The position numbers and the translations under genes were made by a program. From assembly GCA_046153355.1 (NCBI GenBank), contig JBJXEY010000487.1, forward strand, positions 1 through 45,810: a stretch of 45,810 nucleotides of DNA, in the 5' to 3' direction. The DNA is from 2-02-FULL-62-17 sp046153355 (GTDB lineage Bacteria; Pseudomonadota; Gammaproteobacteria; Burkholderiales; SG8-39). Below, in pieces: positions 33,879 through 42,502 of this stretch. The notes under the pieces were generated by a model that was not told the origin of the DNA, did no database searches, and saw only the letters and a list, made by a program, of their open reading frames with translations. Positions within the stretch are counted from its first letter, which is position 1. Each line of letters begins with the position of its first letter.

Positions 33879-34940
33879 ATGGCTGAAATTCTTGGATTAG
33901 GCATGACCCACTACCCGCCCTTGGCGGGGCGCGACGAAAACATGGCGGGCATTCTGCGCGGCACCATGCGTGACCCCGCTATCCCAGCGGAAATTAAAGA
34001 TCCCGCCAACTGGCCCGCGCAGATGCGCGAAGAGTGGGGCGACGACCAAGGCAAAGCCCGCGCCGAACAACATCGTGAAACCATGTTGAGTGGCATGCGC
34101 AGGGTGCGCGCCGCGTTGGATGATTTCAAGCCGGATTTCATCGTCATCTGGGGCGACGATCAATACGAAAATTTCACCGAAGACATCATCCCGCCGTTTT
34201 GCGTGCTAGCCTACGACACCATCGAAGCGCAGCCCTGGCGCTTGAAGGCGCCGGGCATGCCGGGCAGCGCCAATGTGTGGTCGGAGTCGCTGGATTTCGC
34301 CTTGACCATACGCGGCCATCGCGAAGGCGGCAAACGCCTCGCCTCCGGATTGATCACCGAAGGTTTCGATGTTTGTTACGCGTATAAGCCCTTGCACCAG
34401 CAGGGCGTGGGCCATGCGTTTCTCAACTCCGTGGCCTACCTCGACTACGACCGCAAAGGGTTCGAGCATCCCGTGGTGTGTTTTTCGGTGAATTGTTATG
34501 GGCGACGTGTGATCACCTTTCGCGGCGGTTCGGCAAAATTCGGCGAAACGCCACCAGCGGATCAACTCGACCCACCCTCGCCTTCGCCGCAACGCTGCTT
34601 CGACCTGGGCGCGGCCACTGCGCGAGTGCTGCGCGATAGCCCCTACCGCGTGGCCTTGATTGCCTCATCGAGCTGGTCACATGCGTTTTTGCACGACAAG
34701 GCCTGGCGCATGATGCCCGATGTGGAAAGCGATCGCGGCTTCTACGAGGCCTTGCGCAATAGCGACTACCAGCATTGGCGCAATACCCCGCTCTCTGCGG
34801 TGGAAGATTCCGGGCAACAGGAAATGTTGAACTGGTTCTGCCTTGCGGGGGCGATGTCGGAATTAAAGCGTAAGCCTACTTGGTCAACGTTTATCGAGAC
34901 CTACGTGTTCAATTCGAATAAGTGCTTCGCGGTATTCTAG
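33879..34940 (+). CDS. LigB-type (class III) extradiol dioxygenase-like protein, copy 2
   Basis: The 353-residue protein is a diverged LigB homologue. Candidate key residues are H11 (GMTHYPPL), H179 (GVGHAFLNS), H268 (SSWSHAF) and E315 (GQQEMLNW). As in copy 1, the second iron-ligand position reads DDQ (Q95 in WGDDQYENF) where LigB has NDH. The two proteins share little else at the N-terminus, so the change is not simply recent duplication. The start ATG 33879 gives a LigB-like N-terminus; an upstream in-frame start at 33855 adds eight residues. It is monocistronic, divergent from the GST gene. Confidence 0.82.
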   Translation: MAEILGLGMTHYPPLAGRDENMAGILRGTMRDPAIPAEIKDPANWPAQMREEWGDDQGKARAEQHRETMLSGMRRVRAALDDFKPDFIVIWGDDQYENFTEDIIPPFCVLAYDTIEAQPWRLKAPGMPGSANVWSESLDFALTIRGHREGGKRLASGLITEGFDVCYAYKPLHQQGVGHAFLNSVAYLDYDRKGFEHPVVCFSVNCYGRRVITFRGGSAKFGETPPADQLDPPSPSPQRCFDLGAATARVLRDSPYRVALIASSSWSHAFLHDKAWRMMPDVESDRGFYEALRNSDYQHWRNTPLSAVEDSGQQEMLNWFCLAGAMSELKRKPTWSTFIETYVFNSNKCFAVF

Positions 34941-34973
34941 AAACTAAGTACCCGCGCCCTCACCCGCGGTGCG

Positions 34974-35486
34974 TCACGATGGCGCCAAAGCCGCCTTGAG
35001 ATCGGCTACCGTGGTCATTAACGTCATGCCATCGATAGGCGATGGGTCAAGGCCTAACCGCACATAGAAGGCCTTGGCTTCTTCGGATATGGCATGGACC
35101 AGCAAACCTCGAATGCCGATCGAATCCGCGGCGAAGATGACGCGCCTCGCCGCGTCTTGAAACAGCGCCCGCGCAAGACCTTGTCCCTGATGGGAGCGTG
35201 CCAGCGCGAGACGCGCCAATACCACCACTGGAATCGGGTCCGGAATGTTTCGCTTGAATCGCCCTGGCGCCGCGCTCGTCGCCACAGCACTGGAGGCCAA
35301 CGCGTAATAGGCGACCACTCGGTTTTCGACGCAACACACGAAGGTTCGCGTCGCGCCGCTTGCTTGGTTTTTGCCGGCCCTACGCCGCAACCAATCATCT
35401 AGCGACGCAACGCCGCAATCAAATTTCTCGCAGTCATGCTCAGCCGCTAACGGCGCAGGCGCCGAAACGATCAGCGATTCGCCCAT
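34974..35486 (-). CDS. GNAT acetyltransferase toxin (AtaT/TacT type)
   Basis: The 170-residue protein has the toxin-type GNAT pattern: HDCEKFDCGVASLDDWLRRRAGKNQASGATRTFVCC, then VVAYYALASSAV, the acetyl-CoA loop LALARSHQGQGLARALFQDA and EEAKAFYVRLGL. Members acetylate aminoacyl-tRNA and stop translation until neutralised by the partner. It overlaps the DUF1778 antitoxin gene by 16 bases and is second in the pair, the usual order. Both are in the same orientation as the upstream Bug genes. Confidence 0.88.
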   Translation of the reverse strand: MGESLIVSAPAPLAAEHDCEKFDCGVASLDDWLRRRAGKNQASGATRTFVCCVENRVVAYYALASSAVATSAAPGRFKRNIPDPIPVVVLARLALARSHQGQGLARALFQDAARRVIFAADSIGIRGLLVHAISEEAKAFYVRLGLDPSPIDGMTLMTTVADLKAALAPS

Positions 35487-35761
35487 GGCGAGGGCATTTG
35501 CATGGTCCGTCGCAGCCGTTTATTGGGCTTTGGCCCGGCGTCCAAGCGCGCCTGAAATTCGGCGAACGCCGCTTTGCCGACCGATAGAATGGCTTGATCG
35601 AGCAAAGTCTCCTCGGCGGCGCGTCGCGCCGATTCCAAAATAAAATCGGTGCGCGTCTTGCCACTGGATAGCGCGGCTCGGTCTATCAAATCGCGCTCGA
35701 CGGCAAGGATGCGAAGATTCAGCGATTCCCGGCGCGGGCTCTGCATGGATGCCAATTTCAT
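35471..35761 (-). CDS. DUF1778 antitoxin (ribbon-helix-helix)
   Basis: The 96-residue protein has a DUF1778 layout: RRESLNLRILAVERDLIDRAALSSGKTRTDFILESARRAAEE, where the N-terminal ribbon-helix-helix binds DNA, and a C-terminal tail that wraps the toxin. The start is ATG 35759-35761 (TTGAGGCATTTTTC in front); ATG 35746 is an alternative. A CATTACG direct repeat near 35798-35823 could be its operator. It pairs with the GNAT toxin, which overlaps its 3' end. Confidence 0.85.
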   Translation of the reverse strand: MKLASMQSPRRESLNLRILAVERDLIDRAALSSGKTRTDFILESARRAAEETLLDQAILSVGKAAFAEFQARLDAGPKPNKRLRRTMQMPSPWANR

Positions 35762-35862
35762 GAAAAATGCCTCAATGAATGATGTCCAACATATTAGCAT
35801 TACGTAACGACATCGTCATTACGCGTAGACTTCGCTTCTACCCAGCGATTTTCGCGCCTAAT

Positions 35863-36897
35863 CTATTGCTCGATCTTGATCCCCGCCTCCTTGATCACGC
35901 GCGTCCACTTTGCCACCTCCGATTTGGCGAAGGCGCCGAACTCGTCGGGGGTCATCGGCGATGGTTCATTGCCGGTGGCTAGAATGCGCTCGCGGATGTC
36001 GGGCAGACGAAGAATTCTTGTGGTCTCGGCGTGAAGCCGTTGGATGATTTCCTGATGCGTGCCGATGGTGGTCACCAAACCGAATGAACCTATCGCCTCC
36101 CAGCCGGGCAAGCCGCCTTCGGCGCCGGTGGGGATATCCGGGGCCATGGCGGTGCGTTTTTTATCCGCGATGGCGAGAATCTTCACCCTTTCAGATTTGC
36201 GGTACGGCCCGGTGGAGCCCAGATCAACAAACGCCATCGGCACCTGGCCCCCGGAGACATCGGCCATCGCCGGGCCATTGCCCTTGTAGGGTACATACAA
36301 CATGGGTAGACCAGAGAGACTCTTGAAATATTCGCCCGACAAATGCATACCGGAAAGATTGGGGCCCGACGCAAACGGCGTTGGCTGCGGCTTGGACTTA
36401 AGTAAAGCGATCAACTCCTTGATCGACCCGACCGGCAACATGGTCGTATTAACGGCCAGAATGAAGGGGCTGGCCACCAGCAAGGTAATTGGCGCCAGGT
36501 CCTTCGGGTCATAGGGCAGATTGGGAATCAAAATCGCATTCAATCCCATTACGGTGGATGTGCCCGCGATCATCATCGTGTGGCCATCGGGTTGCGCCTT
36601 GGTGACAATCTCCGCAGCGATTGCACCGCTCGCGCCGGGACGGTTCTCCACGATCACCGGTCTGCCAAGTCGTTCCGACATAAGCGGCGAAATCATGCGG
36701 CCGATTAGATCGGCGGAACCACCGGGCGGGAACGGCACCAGCAGGCGCAGCGGCCGGTTTGGATAAGGCCCTGCGGAAGGTTGCGCCATTGCCAGCCCGC
36801 ACATTGACACCAAAAGCAACCAGAGAATCGTCTTAAAAAATCCATTAATGGAATGAATATCGTCTCTTGATGTACTTAGCACCTTGGTTTCTCCCAT
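35863..36897 (-). CDS. Bug-type (TTT) periplasmic solute-binding protein 4
   Basis: The 344-residue protein has a long N-terminal segment before a hydrophobic stretch ending near AMA-QP (about residue 40), then YPNRPLRLLVPFPPGGSADLIGRMIS, the Bug signature. LYVPYKGNGPAMADVSGGQV follows. ATG 36897 has no visible ribosome site. GTG 36882, five codons later, is preceded by GGGAG at eight bases and may be the real start. It follows Bug 5 after 47 bases and is probably cotranscribed with it. Confidence 0.86.
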   Translation of the reverse strand: MGETKVLSTSRDDIHSINGFFKTILWLLLVSMCGLAMAQPSAGPYPNRPLRLLVPFPPGGSADLIGRMISPLMSERLGRPVIVENRPGASGAIAAEIVTKAQPDGHTMMIAGTSTVMGLNAILIPNLPYDPKDLAPITLLVASPFILAVNTTMLPVGSIKELIALLKSKPQPTPFASGPNLSGMHLSGEYFKSLSGLPMLYVPYKGNGPAMADVSGGQVPMAFVDLGSTGPYRKSERVKILAIADKKRTAMAPDIPTGAEGGLPGWEAIGSFGLVTTIGTHQEIIQRLHAETTRILRLPDIRERILATGNEPSPMTPDEFGAFAKSEVAKWTRVIKEAGIKIEQ

Positions 36898-36944
36898 AAA
36901 TTTATCGGAATTAAGGCCAACTGATAGTCTTATCTAATTGGCCT

Positions 36945-37931
36945 TCAGTCAGGTCTCAAACCAATCTCCGCCACCACATTTCCAATCACCGCGCGTTCGC
37001 GTTTGACCAGATCGCCAAACGCCGTGGGTCCGGTCAACATCAACTCCCAGCCGGTTTTTTCCAAGATCTGTTTTTGTGTCGGCTCGTTGCTGGCGCGAGT
37101 CAAGTCGGTCGCTATGCGATCGACGATGGCTTGCGGTGTTTTGATGGGCAGCGCGAAGCCAAACCAGATGATGCTACCTGTGCTATTCGGAAAACCGGCC
37201 TCGCGCAGCGTGGGCACCTCGGGGAAAGAAGGATCGCGCCGCTCGCCGATGATCACCGGGGCTCGCACTTGGCCCGCCTTGGCCGCGCCGATGGTGAGCG
37301 GCACCGCGGAAAAACCCATCTGCACTTCGCCCGCCGTAATGCCGCGCACAATGTCGTTAATCCCCTTGTAGGGCACATGCAACATTTTCAATCCGCCCAT
37401 TTCGGATAGAAATATCTCCACCTGGAGATGCGTGGCGCTACCAATTCCCGCGCTGCCGTAATTGAGCGCGCCGGGTTTGGCGCGGGCCAACGCCACTAGA
37501 TCCTGTACCGACTTGACCGGCAGGCTTGCCGCTAAGGTAACTAGCGATGGTGATCGGCCGATGCCAAACACCGGCAAAAGATCCTTTTCCGGGTCGTAGG
37601 GCATGTTCTTGGTCACCCACTGGTTCACGGTGTAGGCGGCGCTGCTGGAGACTAGCAACGTATAGCCATCCGGCGCCGAGCGCGCCACCGCCTCCGCGCC
37701 CAAAATGCTGCCGGCGCCGGGGCGCGCCTCCACCACCACCGGCTGGCCCCAGTATTTGCTTAACTCCTGCGCGTAGCCGCGCGACAACACATCCAGCGTG
37801 CCAGGACCTTGGGCATTGACAATGCGCACCACCTTGGAGGGGAAAGTCTGCGCCACCGATTGCGCGGGGAATACCAACGCCACCACCGTCGCACATAAAC
37901 CGAAACTCCACGCAGCAGACATTTTTCTCAT
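36945..37931 (-). CDS. Bug-type (TTT) periplasmic solute-binding protein 5
   Basis: The 328-residue protein has a signal peptide ending near SVA-QT (about residue 28) and the opening TFPSKVVRIVNAQGPGTLDVLSRGYAQELS. Its pocket-loop sequence (QGPGTLD) differs from other copies. HVPYKGINDIVRGITAGEV is the central motif. ATG 37931 follows a GAGGAGGG-type site; the longer frame to 37973 is rejected. It is divergent from the TAXI gene, 89 bases away. Confidence 0.86.
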   Translation of the reverse strand: MRKMSAAWSFGLCATVVALVFPAQSVAQTFPSKVVRIVNAQGPGTLDVLSRGYAQELSKYWGQPVVVEARPGAGSILGAEAVARSAPDGYTLLVSSSAAYTVNQWVTKNMPYDPEKDLLPVFGIGRSPSLVTLAASLPVKSVQDLVALARAKPGALNYGSAGIGSATHLQVEIFLSEMGGLKMLHVPYKGINDIVRGITAGEVQMGFSAVPLTIGAAKAGQVRAPVIIGERRDPSFPEVPTLREAGFPNSTGSIIWFGFALPIKTPQAIVDRIATDLTRASNEPTQKQILEKTGWELMLTGPTAFGDLVKRERAVIGNVVAEIGLRPD

Positions 37932-38020
37932 TTCGCCCTCCTCACGCGACGGTTGCAAGATGCATCGCATCATAATGCGAACTCCTATAATCGAACACCA
38001 CCAGCGACGGGAAGCAAATC

Positions 38021-39376
38021 ATGGCGAGAATCATTCGGCAAACCCTGGTCTCGTTCCGCGATCTTATGGCTACTTTCGGGCCATTCGTGTTGCTAGCCAT
38101 CGTATTGCTGGTGGCTACCTACTACATCCTCGATCCCGCGCCGCCCAAACGCGTGGTGTTGGCCACCGGTCCCGCGCAATCGGACTACGCGATATTCGGT
38201 GAGCGTTACGCCGAGGAACTCAAACCCTACGGTATCGAGGTGGTGCTGCGCACCACCAGCGGCTCCAACGAAAACCAACGTCTGTTGCTCGACGAACGCG
38301 AGGACATTGACCTCGCCTTTATGCGCGGTGGCGCCAACGAAGCCATTCTTAAAGCGGACGAAGAAGAAGGCGACTGGGAGATCGAATCGCTGGGTAGCCT
38401 CTTCTATGAGCCCATCTGGATTTTTTACCGCGAATCCGCGGCGCGCCGTCTACCTGGCGGTCGCATGGAAAATCTAGCGCAAATGCGCGGCTGGCGCGTG
38501 GCCATTGGCGCTGGGGGCAGCGGCGTGCCCAACTTATTGATCAAACTTTTTCACGCCAACAAGCTCTCCATCGACTCGATGCGGCTAGACCGCCAAAGTC
38601 CCTCCGAGGCGGTCGCGGCATTCGTTCAAGGAAAAATCGACGCAGTGATCTTGGCCTCGGCGCCGGAGTCGCCGCTGGTTCAGATGCTGCTGCAAACGCC
38701 CGGCGTGCGGCTGTTTGAATTCAATCAGGCCGAAGCCTATTCGCGGCGCTTTCCCTATCTGATTCCGGTGACCTTGCCGCGCGGCATGGTGGATTTCGCG
38801 CGCGACATGCCGCCGCGCGACGTGCCGCTGCTTGCCTCCTCAGGCATGTTGGTGGCGCGCGAAGACACCCATCCGGCGGTAGTGCAATTGTTCGTCCAAG
38901 CCGCGACGCGTATCCATGGCGGCAATGGCTGGTTCGTGAAGAAGGGCCAGTTCCCCAATGCCAACCACGCGGAATTGCCGCTTGCCCCCGAGGCCGAGCG
39001 CTTCTACAAAAATGGCGTGCCCTTCCTGCAACAACACCTGCCCTTCTGGCTCTCCAACCTCATTGATCGTATGTGGGTGGCCCTCTTTTCCATCATTGCG
39101 GTATTGATTCCGCTGTCACGCGTGGTGCCGCCGTTGTACGCGTTTCGCATCCGTTCGCGTATCTTTCGTTGGTACCAGGTGTTGCGTGAAATCGAGGACG
39201 ACCTCACCGAGAATGTGGTGCCGCGCGGCGAACTGATGGATAGAGTCGACCGGCTGGAGGCGCGCGCCGAGGAGATTTCCGTGCCGCTTGCCTACACCGA
39301 CCAGTTATACGCCCTGCGCTCGCATATTCAGATGGTGCGGGAGCGTTTGCGACAGATGCCTTTGCCTAAGGCGTGA
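38021..39376 (+). CDS. TAXI-type solute-binding protein with C-terminal membrane segment
   Basis: The 451-residue protein has an N-terminal hydrophobic segment (residues 19-37) and then a TAXI/NMT1-like binding fold: RVVLATGPAQSDYAIFGERYAEEL, LLLDEREDIDLAFMRGGANEA and GMRGWRVAIGAGGSGV-type stretches. A second hydrophobic segment (about 350-375) and a charged, possibly coiled-coil tail follow (LREIEDDLTENVVPRGELMDRVDRLEARAEEI). TAXI proteins normally feed TRAP transporters; here no TRAP membrane subunits are present. The two membrane segments suggest it is anchored, with the tail in the cytoplasm, possibly as a sensor. It begins a run with two Bug genes. Confidence 0.82.
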   Translation: MARIIRQTLVSFRDLMATFGPFVLLAIVLLVATYYILDPAPPKRVVLATGPAQSDYAIFGERYAEELKPYGIEVVLRTTSGSNENQRLLLDEREDIDLAFMRGGANEAILKADEEEGDWEIESLGSLFYEPIWIFYRESAARRLPGGRMENLAQMRGWRVAIGAGGSGVPNLLIKLFHANKLSIDSMRLDRQSPSEAVAAFVQGKIDAVILASAPESPLVQMLLQTPGVRLFEFNQAEAYSRRFPYLIPVTLPRGMVDFARDMPPRDVPLLASSGMLVAREDTHPAVVQLFVQAATRIHGGNGWFVKKGQFPNANHAELPLAPEAERFYKNGVPFLQQHLPFWLSNLIDRMWVALFSIIAVLIPLSRVVPPLYAFRIRSRIFRWYQVLREIEDDLTENVVPRGELMDRVDRLEARAEEISVPLAYTDQLYALRSHIQMVRERLRQMPLPKA

Positions 39377-39406
39377 GAGTCGAAGCGAAGTGAGAGTCGA
39401 AGCGAA
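39373..39406. repeat. Perfect 17-bp tandem repeat after the TAXI gene
   Basis: GTGAGAGTCGAAGCGAA occurs twice head to tail (39373-39389, 39390-39406). The first copy includes the TAXI stop codon. Its GTCGAAGC part pairs with the downstream GCTTCGAC of the following hairpin. Confidence 0.85.
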
Positions 39407-39419
39407 TCTAGGCTTCGAC
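39396..39419 (+). terminator. Hairpin between TAXI and Bug 6
   Basis: GTCGAAGC and GCTTCGAC (8 bp) flank an eight-base loop. There is no U-run, so it may separate expression of the TAXI gene from the Bug pair by partial termination or by RNA protection. Confidence 0.4.
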
Positions 39420-39477
39420 CAGCAGCGCCGTTCAGGTACACTTTCGCGGCAAACCAATGAACTCAAGGGAGTCAGCA

Positions 39478-40479
39478 ATGATCAACAGGTCGAACCGCGC
39501 CGGGGCGCTAACGCAGGCATCGGCGATTTTGTCGTTCGCAATTGGTGCTTCGTTCAACGCCTCGCAACTCTATGCCCAAACCTACCCAAGCAAACAGATT
39601 CTGGTGGTGAGTTCGGCCTCGCCGGGTTCCAGTGGCGACGCGGCGCTACGTATGATGGCGGTGAAAATGACCGAAAGCATGGGGCAACCCATCATCGTCG
39701 AAATGCGTACCGCCGCGCGTGGCGCGCAGGCTTACGCGGTGGTCTCCAAGGCGGCGCCCGACGGGCACACCGTCACCTTCGGCACTGCGGGCACTTTCGT
39801 CTATGGAAGGTTTCTTTTCAAGAACATGGCCTTCGATATTCTCAAGGACTACGCACCCATCAGCATGACGCTCAACTCTCCGGGTTACATTGCCATCCAC
39901 AATTCGCGCAACATCAACACCATGCAGGAGTTGGTCGCTTACGCGAAGAAAAATCCCGGCAAACTTGAATTCGGCACCACCGGCAGTGGTTCGTTCTTTC
40001 ATTTAGCTGGCGAATCGCTGAAAAACGCCGCTGGAATCGACCTCTTGCACGTGCCCTACGCACAGGCCAACTTTCCGCAACTCACTGCCGATTGGTTAAA
40101 TGGCCGCATCGCCATGTTCTACACCACCTGGGCCACCATTCGCCCCGCGCAAGAGCGCGTCAAGATGCTCGCCATCATCGACACCAAGCGCAGCCGCCAT
40201 ACGCCCAGCGTGCCCACGGTTGGCGAAACACTGCCTGGTTACGAACCGTTCGTGGTGTGGTGGGGTTTTTTTGGTCCATTGGGTTTACCCGCGCCCATCG
40301 CGAACCGCTTTGCTCAGGAATCGAAAAAAGCCTTATTGCAGCCCGATATCACACCGAAGCTTGACGATCTAGGTCTTGAGGTTGTTGGTAGTACTCCCGA
40401 CGAACTGGCCAAACTACTGCGCGAAGATATCAATGCGATTGGTAAGGTGGTGAAGGCCATCGGATTGCAGCCGGAGTGA
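39478..40479 (+). CDS. Bug-type (TTT) periplasmic solute-binding protein 6 (tandem paralogue A)
   Basis: The 333-residue protein has a signal peptide ending near LYA-QT and the opening TYPSKQILVVSSASPGSSGDAALRMMAVKM. The pocket loop SASPGSSGD departs from the usual xxGGxxD. ATG 39478 has AAGGGAG in front; the frame from 39457 is rejected. It is closely related to the next gene, and its stop overlaps that gene's start (GTGA). Confidence 0.88.
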   Translation: MINRSNRAGALTQASAILSFAIGASFNASQLYAQTYPSKQILVVSSASPGSSGDAALRMMAVKMTESMGQPIIVEMRTAARGAQAYAVVSKAAPDGHTVTFGTAGTFVYGRFLFKNMAFDILKDYAPISMTLNSPGYIAIHNSRNINTMQELVAYAKKNPGKLEFGTTGSGSFFHLAGESLKNAAGIDLLHVPYAQANFPQLTADWLNGRIAMFYTTWATIRPAQERVKMLAIIDTKRSRHTPSVPTVGETLPGYEPFVVWWGFFGPLGLPAPIANRFAQESKKALLQPDITPKLDDLGLEVVGSTPDELAKLLREDINAIGKVVKAIGLQPE

Positions 40480-41498
40480 GGGGCGTGAAACGGATCGCAT
40501 TAGACAAAGGCGCTGCACGCGCGACCGCGTTGCTCGGCGTGGTCGCGAGCGTGCTGTTCGCTCTCGCCACACCTTTCTCCCCCACAGTTTTCGCGCAGTC
40601 CTATCCCACTAAGCCGATATCGATTGTGAGTTCCGCATCGCCCGGCACCAGCGGCGACGCGGCGCTACGCATGATGACGGCCAAGATGAGCGCCAGCATG
40701 GGCCAGCCCATCGTCGTCGAGTTACGCACCGCGGCGCGCGGCGCGCAGGCCTACGCCGTCGTTTCAAAAGCCGCGCCCGATGGGCACACGCTGACCTTTG
40801 GCACCGCCGGCACGTTCGTCTATGGACGGTTTTTATTCAAGAACATGGCCTTCGATATTCTCAAGGACTACACGCCCGTTAGCATGTCCTTGAATTCCCC
40901 CGCCTACGTGGCCATCCACAATTCGCGTGGCATCAACACCATGCAGGAACTGATCGATTACGCGAAGAAAAATCCCGGTAAATTGGAATTCGGCTCAACC
41001 GGCAACGGCTCGTACTTTCATCTTGCCGGTGAGGCGCTGAAGCATGCCGCCGGTGTCGATATGCTGCACGTGCCCTACTCGCAAGCCAATTACCCGCAAT
41101 TGCAGACCGATTTTCTCAATGGGCGCATTGCAGTTTTTGTCACCACCTGGTTCACCGTAGGGCCAAACCAAAATCGCGTGAAAACTCTGGCGGTGGTCGA
41201 TAGGCAGCGCAGCCGTCATTTGCCCAATGTGCCGATCGTCTCGGATCTACTGCCTGCCTACGAACCGTTCGTGGTGTGGTGGGGATTTTTCGGGCCGGTG
41301 GGCTTACCCAATTCAATCGCCACGCGCGTGGCCGCAGAATCCAAAGCCGCCATGCTGCAAGCCGATGTGCTCACGCGCATCGAGGATCTTGGCATGGAGG
41401 TAGTGGGTAGCACGCCAGATGAATTGGCGCGCATGCTGCGCCAGGATGTGGAAGCCATCGGCAAGGTGGTGAAGGCGATTGGCTTGCAACCAGAATAG
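40476..41498 (+). CDS. Bug-type (TTT) periplasmic solute-binding protein 7 (tandem paralogue B)
   Basis: The 340-residue protein is very similar along its whole length to the preceding gene: the same SSASPGTSGDAALRMM opening, identical GTAGTFVYGRFLFKNMAFD, and the same EAIGKVVKAIGLQPE end. GTG 40476 overlaps the upstream stop codon; GTG 40485 is an alternative start. The signal peptide ends near VFA-QS. The pair is a clear tandem duplication; the ligands may be related but different. Confidence 0.87.
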   Translation: MRGVKRIALDKGAARATALLGVVASVLFALATPFSPTVFAQSYPTKPISIVSSASPGTSGDAALRMMTAKMSASMGQPIVVELRTAARGAQAYAVVSKAAPDGHTLTFGTAGTFVYGRFLFKNMAFDILKDYTPVSMSLNSPAYVAIHNSRGINTMQELIDYAKKNPGKLEFGSTGNGSYFHLAGEALKHAAGVDMLHVPYSQANYPQLQTDFLNGRIAVFVTTWFTVGPNQNRVKTLAVVDRQRSRHLPNVPIVSDLLPAYEPFVVWWGFFGPVGLPNSIATRVAAESKAAMLQADVLTRIEDLGMEVVGSTPDELARMLRQDVEAIGKVVKAIGLQPE

Positions 41499-41508
41499 CT
41501 TTGCGTCG

Positions 41509-42480
41509 TTAATCCAACCGCACGCCGGTGTTCTTAATAACCGGCCCCCACTTTTGTGCTTCACCGCGCATCAGTTCGCCGAACTCTTCAGGCGAACCAC
41601 CACGTGGGCGAATCTGCGCTTTGGTAAGAATCGCTCGCACCTCGGCTGACGCCAGCGCCTCATTGATATCGCGATTGATGCGCAACACCACCTCGCGTGG
41701 CGTGCCGACGGGCGCGAGGATACCGTTCCAGCCATCCGAATCGAAGCCTTTCAATCCTCCCGACTCCTCGATGGTGGGCACATCCGGGGTCAACGCAAAA
41801 CGCTCCTTGGTGGAGACCGCGAGAATTTTGATACGCCCTGCCTGCACGAACGGCAGTAATACTGATGAAGCTTGAAAAGTCGCGTGCACTTCTCCCGAAG
41901 CAACCGCAGCGGCGGCGGCAGGCGCGCCGTTATAGGGAATGTGCAGCATAAAGGTCTTGGTGAGAGACTTGACTAGCTCCATCGACAAATGCGAACCGCT
42001 GCCATTGCCCAACGACGAATAGTTGTATTTGCCAGGGTTCTTACGCAATAGTTCAATCAGCTCTTTGACGTTGTTGATCCCTAGCGCTGAGGACACACCC
42101 AAAGTAAAAGGCTGGCCACCCATCCAGACAACCGGCGTCAGATCTTTGAGAGGATCGTAGGGAAGTTTGGAGAATAAAAACGGCGCGTAGGCAAGCGGGC
42201 CGTTAAAGCCATATACCAGCGTGTAGCCATCCGCGGCTGCTTTCGCCACGCCACCCACGGCAAGCGTGCCACCCGCTGCAGGCTGGTTCTCCACGATTAA
42301 CGACAGGCGATCACGCAAGCGATCAGCCACAGCCCGCGCTGGAATATCCAAAGAACCTCCTGCGGCGCCAGAGACAACAAGACGGATAGGCTTGGCGGGA
42401 AAGCCCTGCGCGTTCACATTCCAAGCCGCCATCGTGGTGAGCACCGTCGCGGCAAGGGTCAGCATTGCAAATGATTTCAT
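41509..42480 (-). CDS. Bug-type (TTT) periplasmic solute-binding protein 8
   Basis: The 323-residue protein has a signal peptide ending near VNA-QG (about residue 25) and the opening GFPAKPIRLVVSGAAGGSLDIPARAVADRL. HIPYNGAPAAAAAVASGEV is the central motif. ATG 42478-42480 follows GAGGAAGCGAAG. It lies 22 bases after the alcohol dehydrogenase gene and is probably cotranscribed, suggesting that it imports the dehydrogenase's substrate or its precursor. Confidence 0.87.
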   Translation of the reverse strand: MKSFAMLTLAATVLTTMAAWNVNAQGFPAKPIRLVVSGAAGGSLDIPARAVADRLRDRLSLIVENQPAAGGTLAVGGVAKAAADGYTLVYGFNGPLAYAPFLFSKLPYDPLKDLTPVVWMGGQPFTLGVSSALGINNVKELIELLRKNPGKYNYSSLGNGSGSHLSMELVKSLTKTFMLHIPYNGAPAAAAAVASGEVHATFQASSVLLPFVQAGRIKILAVSTKERFALTPDVPTIEESGGLKGFDSDGWNGILAPVGTPREVVLRINRDINEALASAEVRAILTKAQIRPRGGSPEEFGELMRGEAQKWGPVIKNTGVRLD

Positions 42481-42502
42481 CTTCGCTTCCTCTATAAAAA
42501 TG

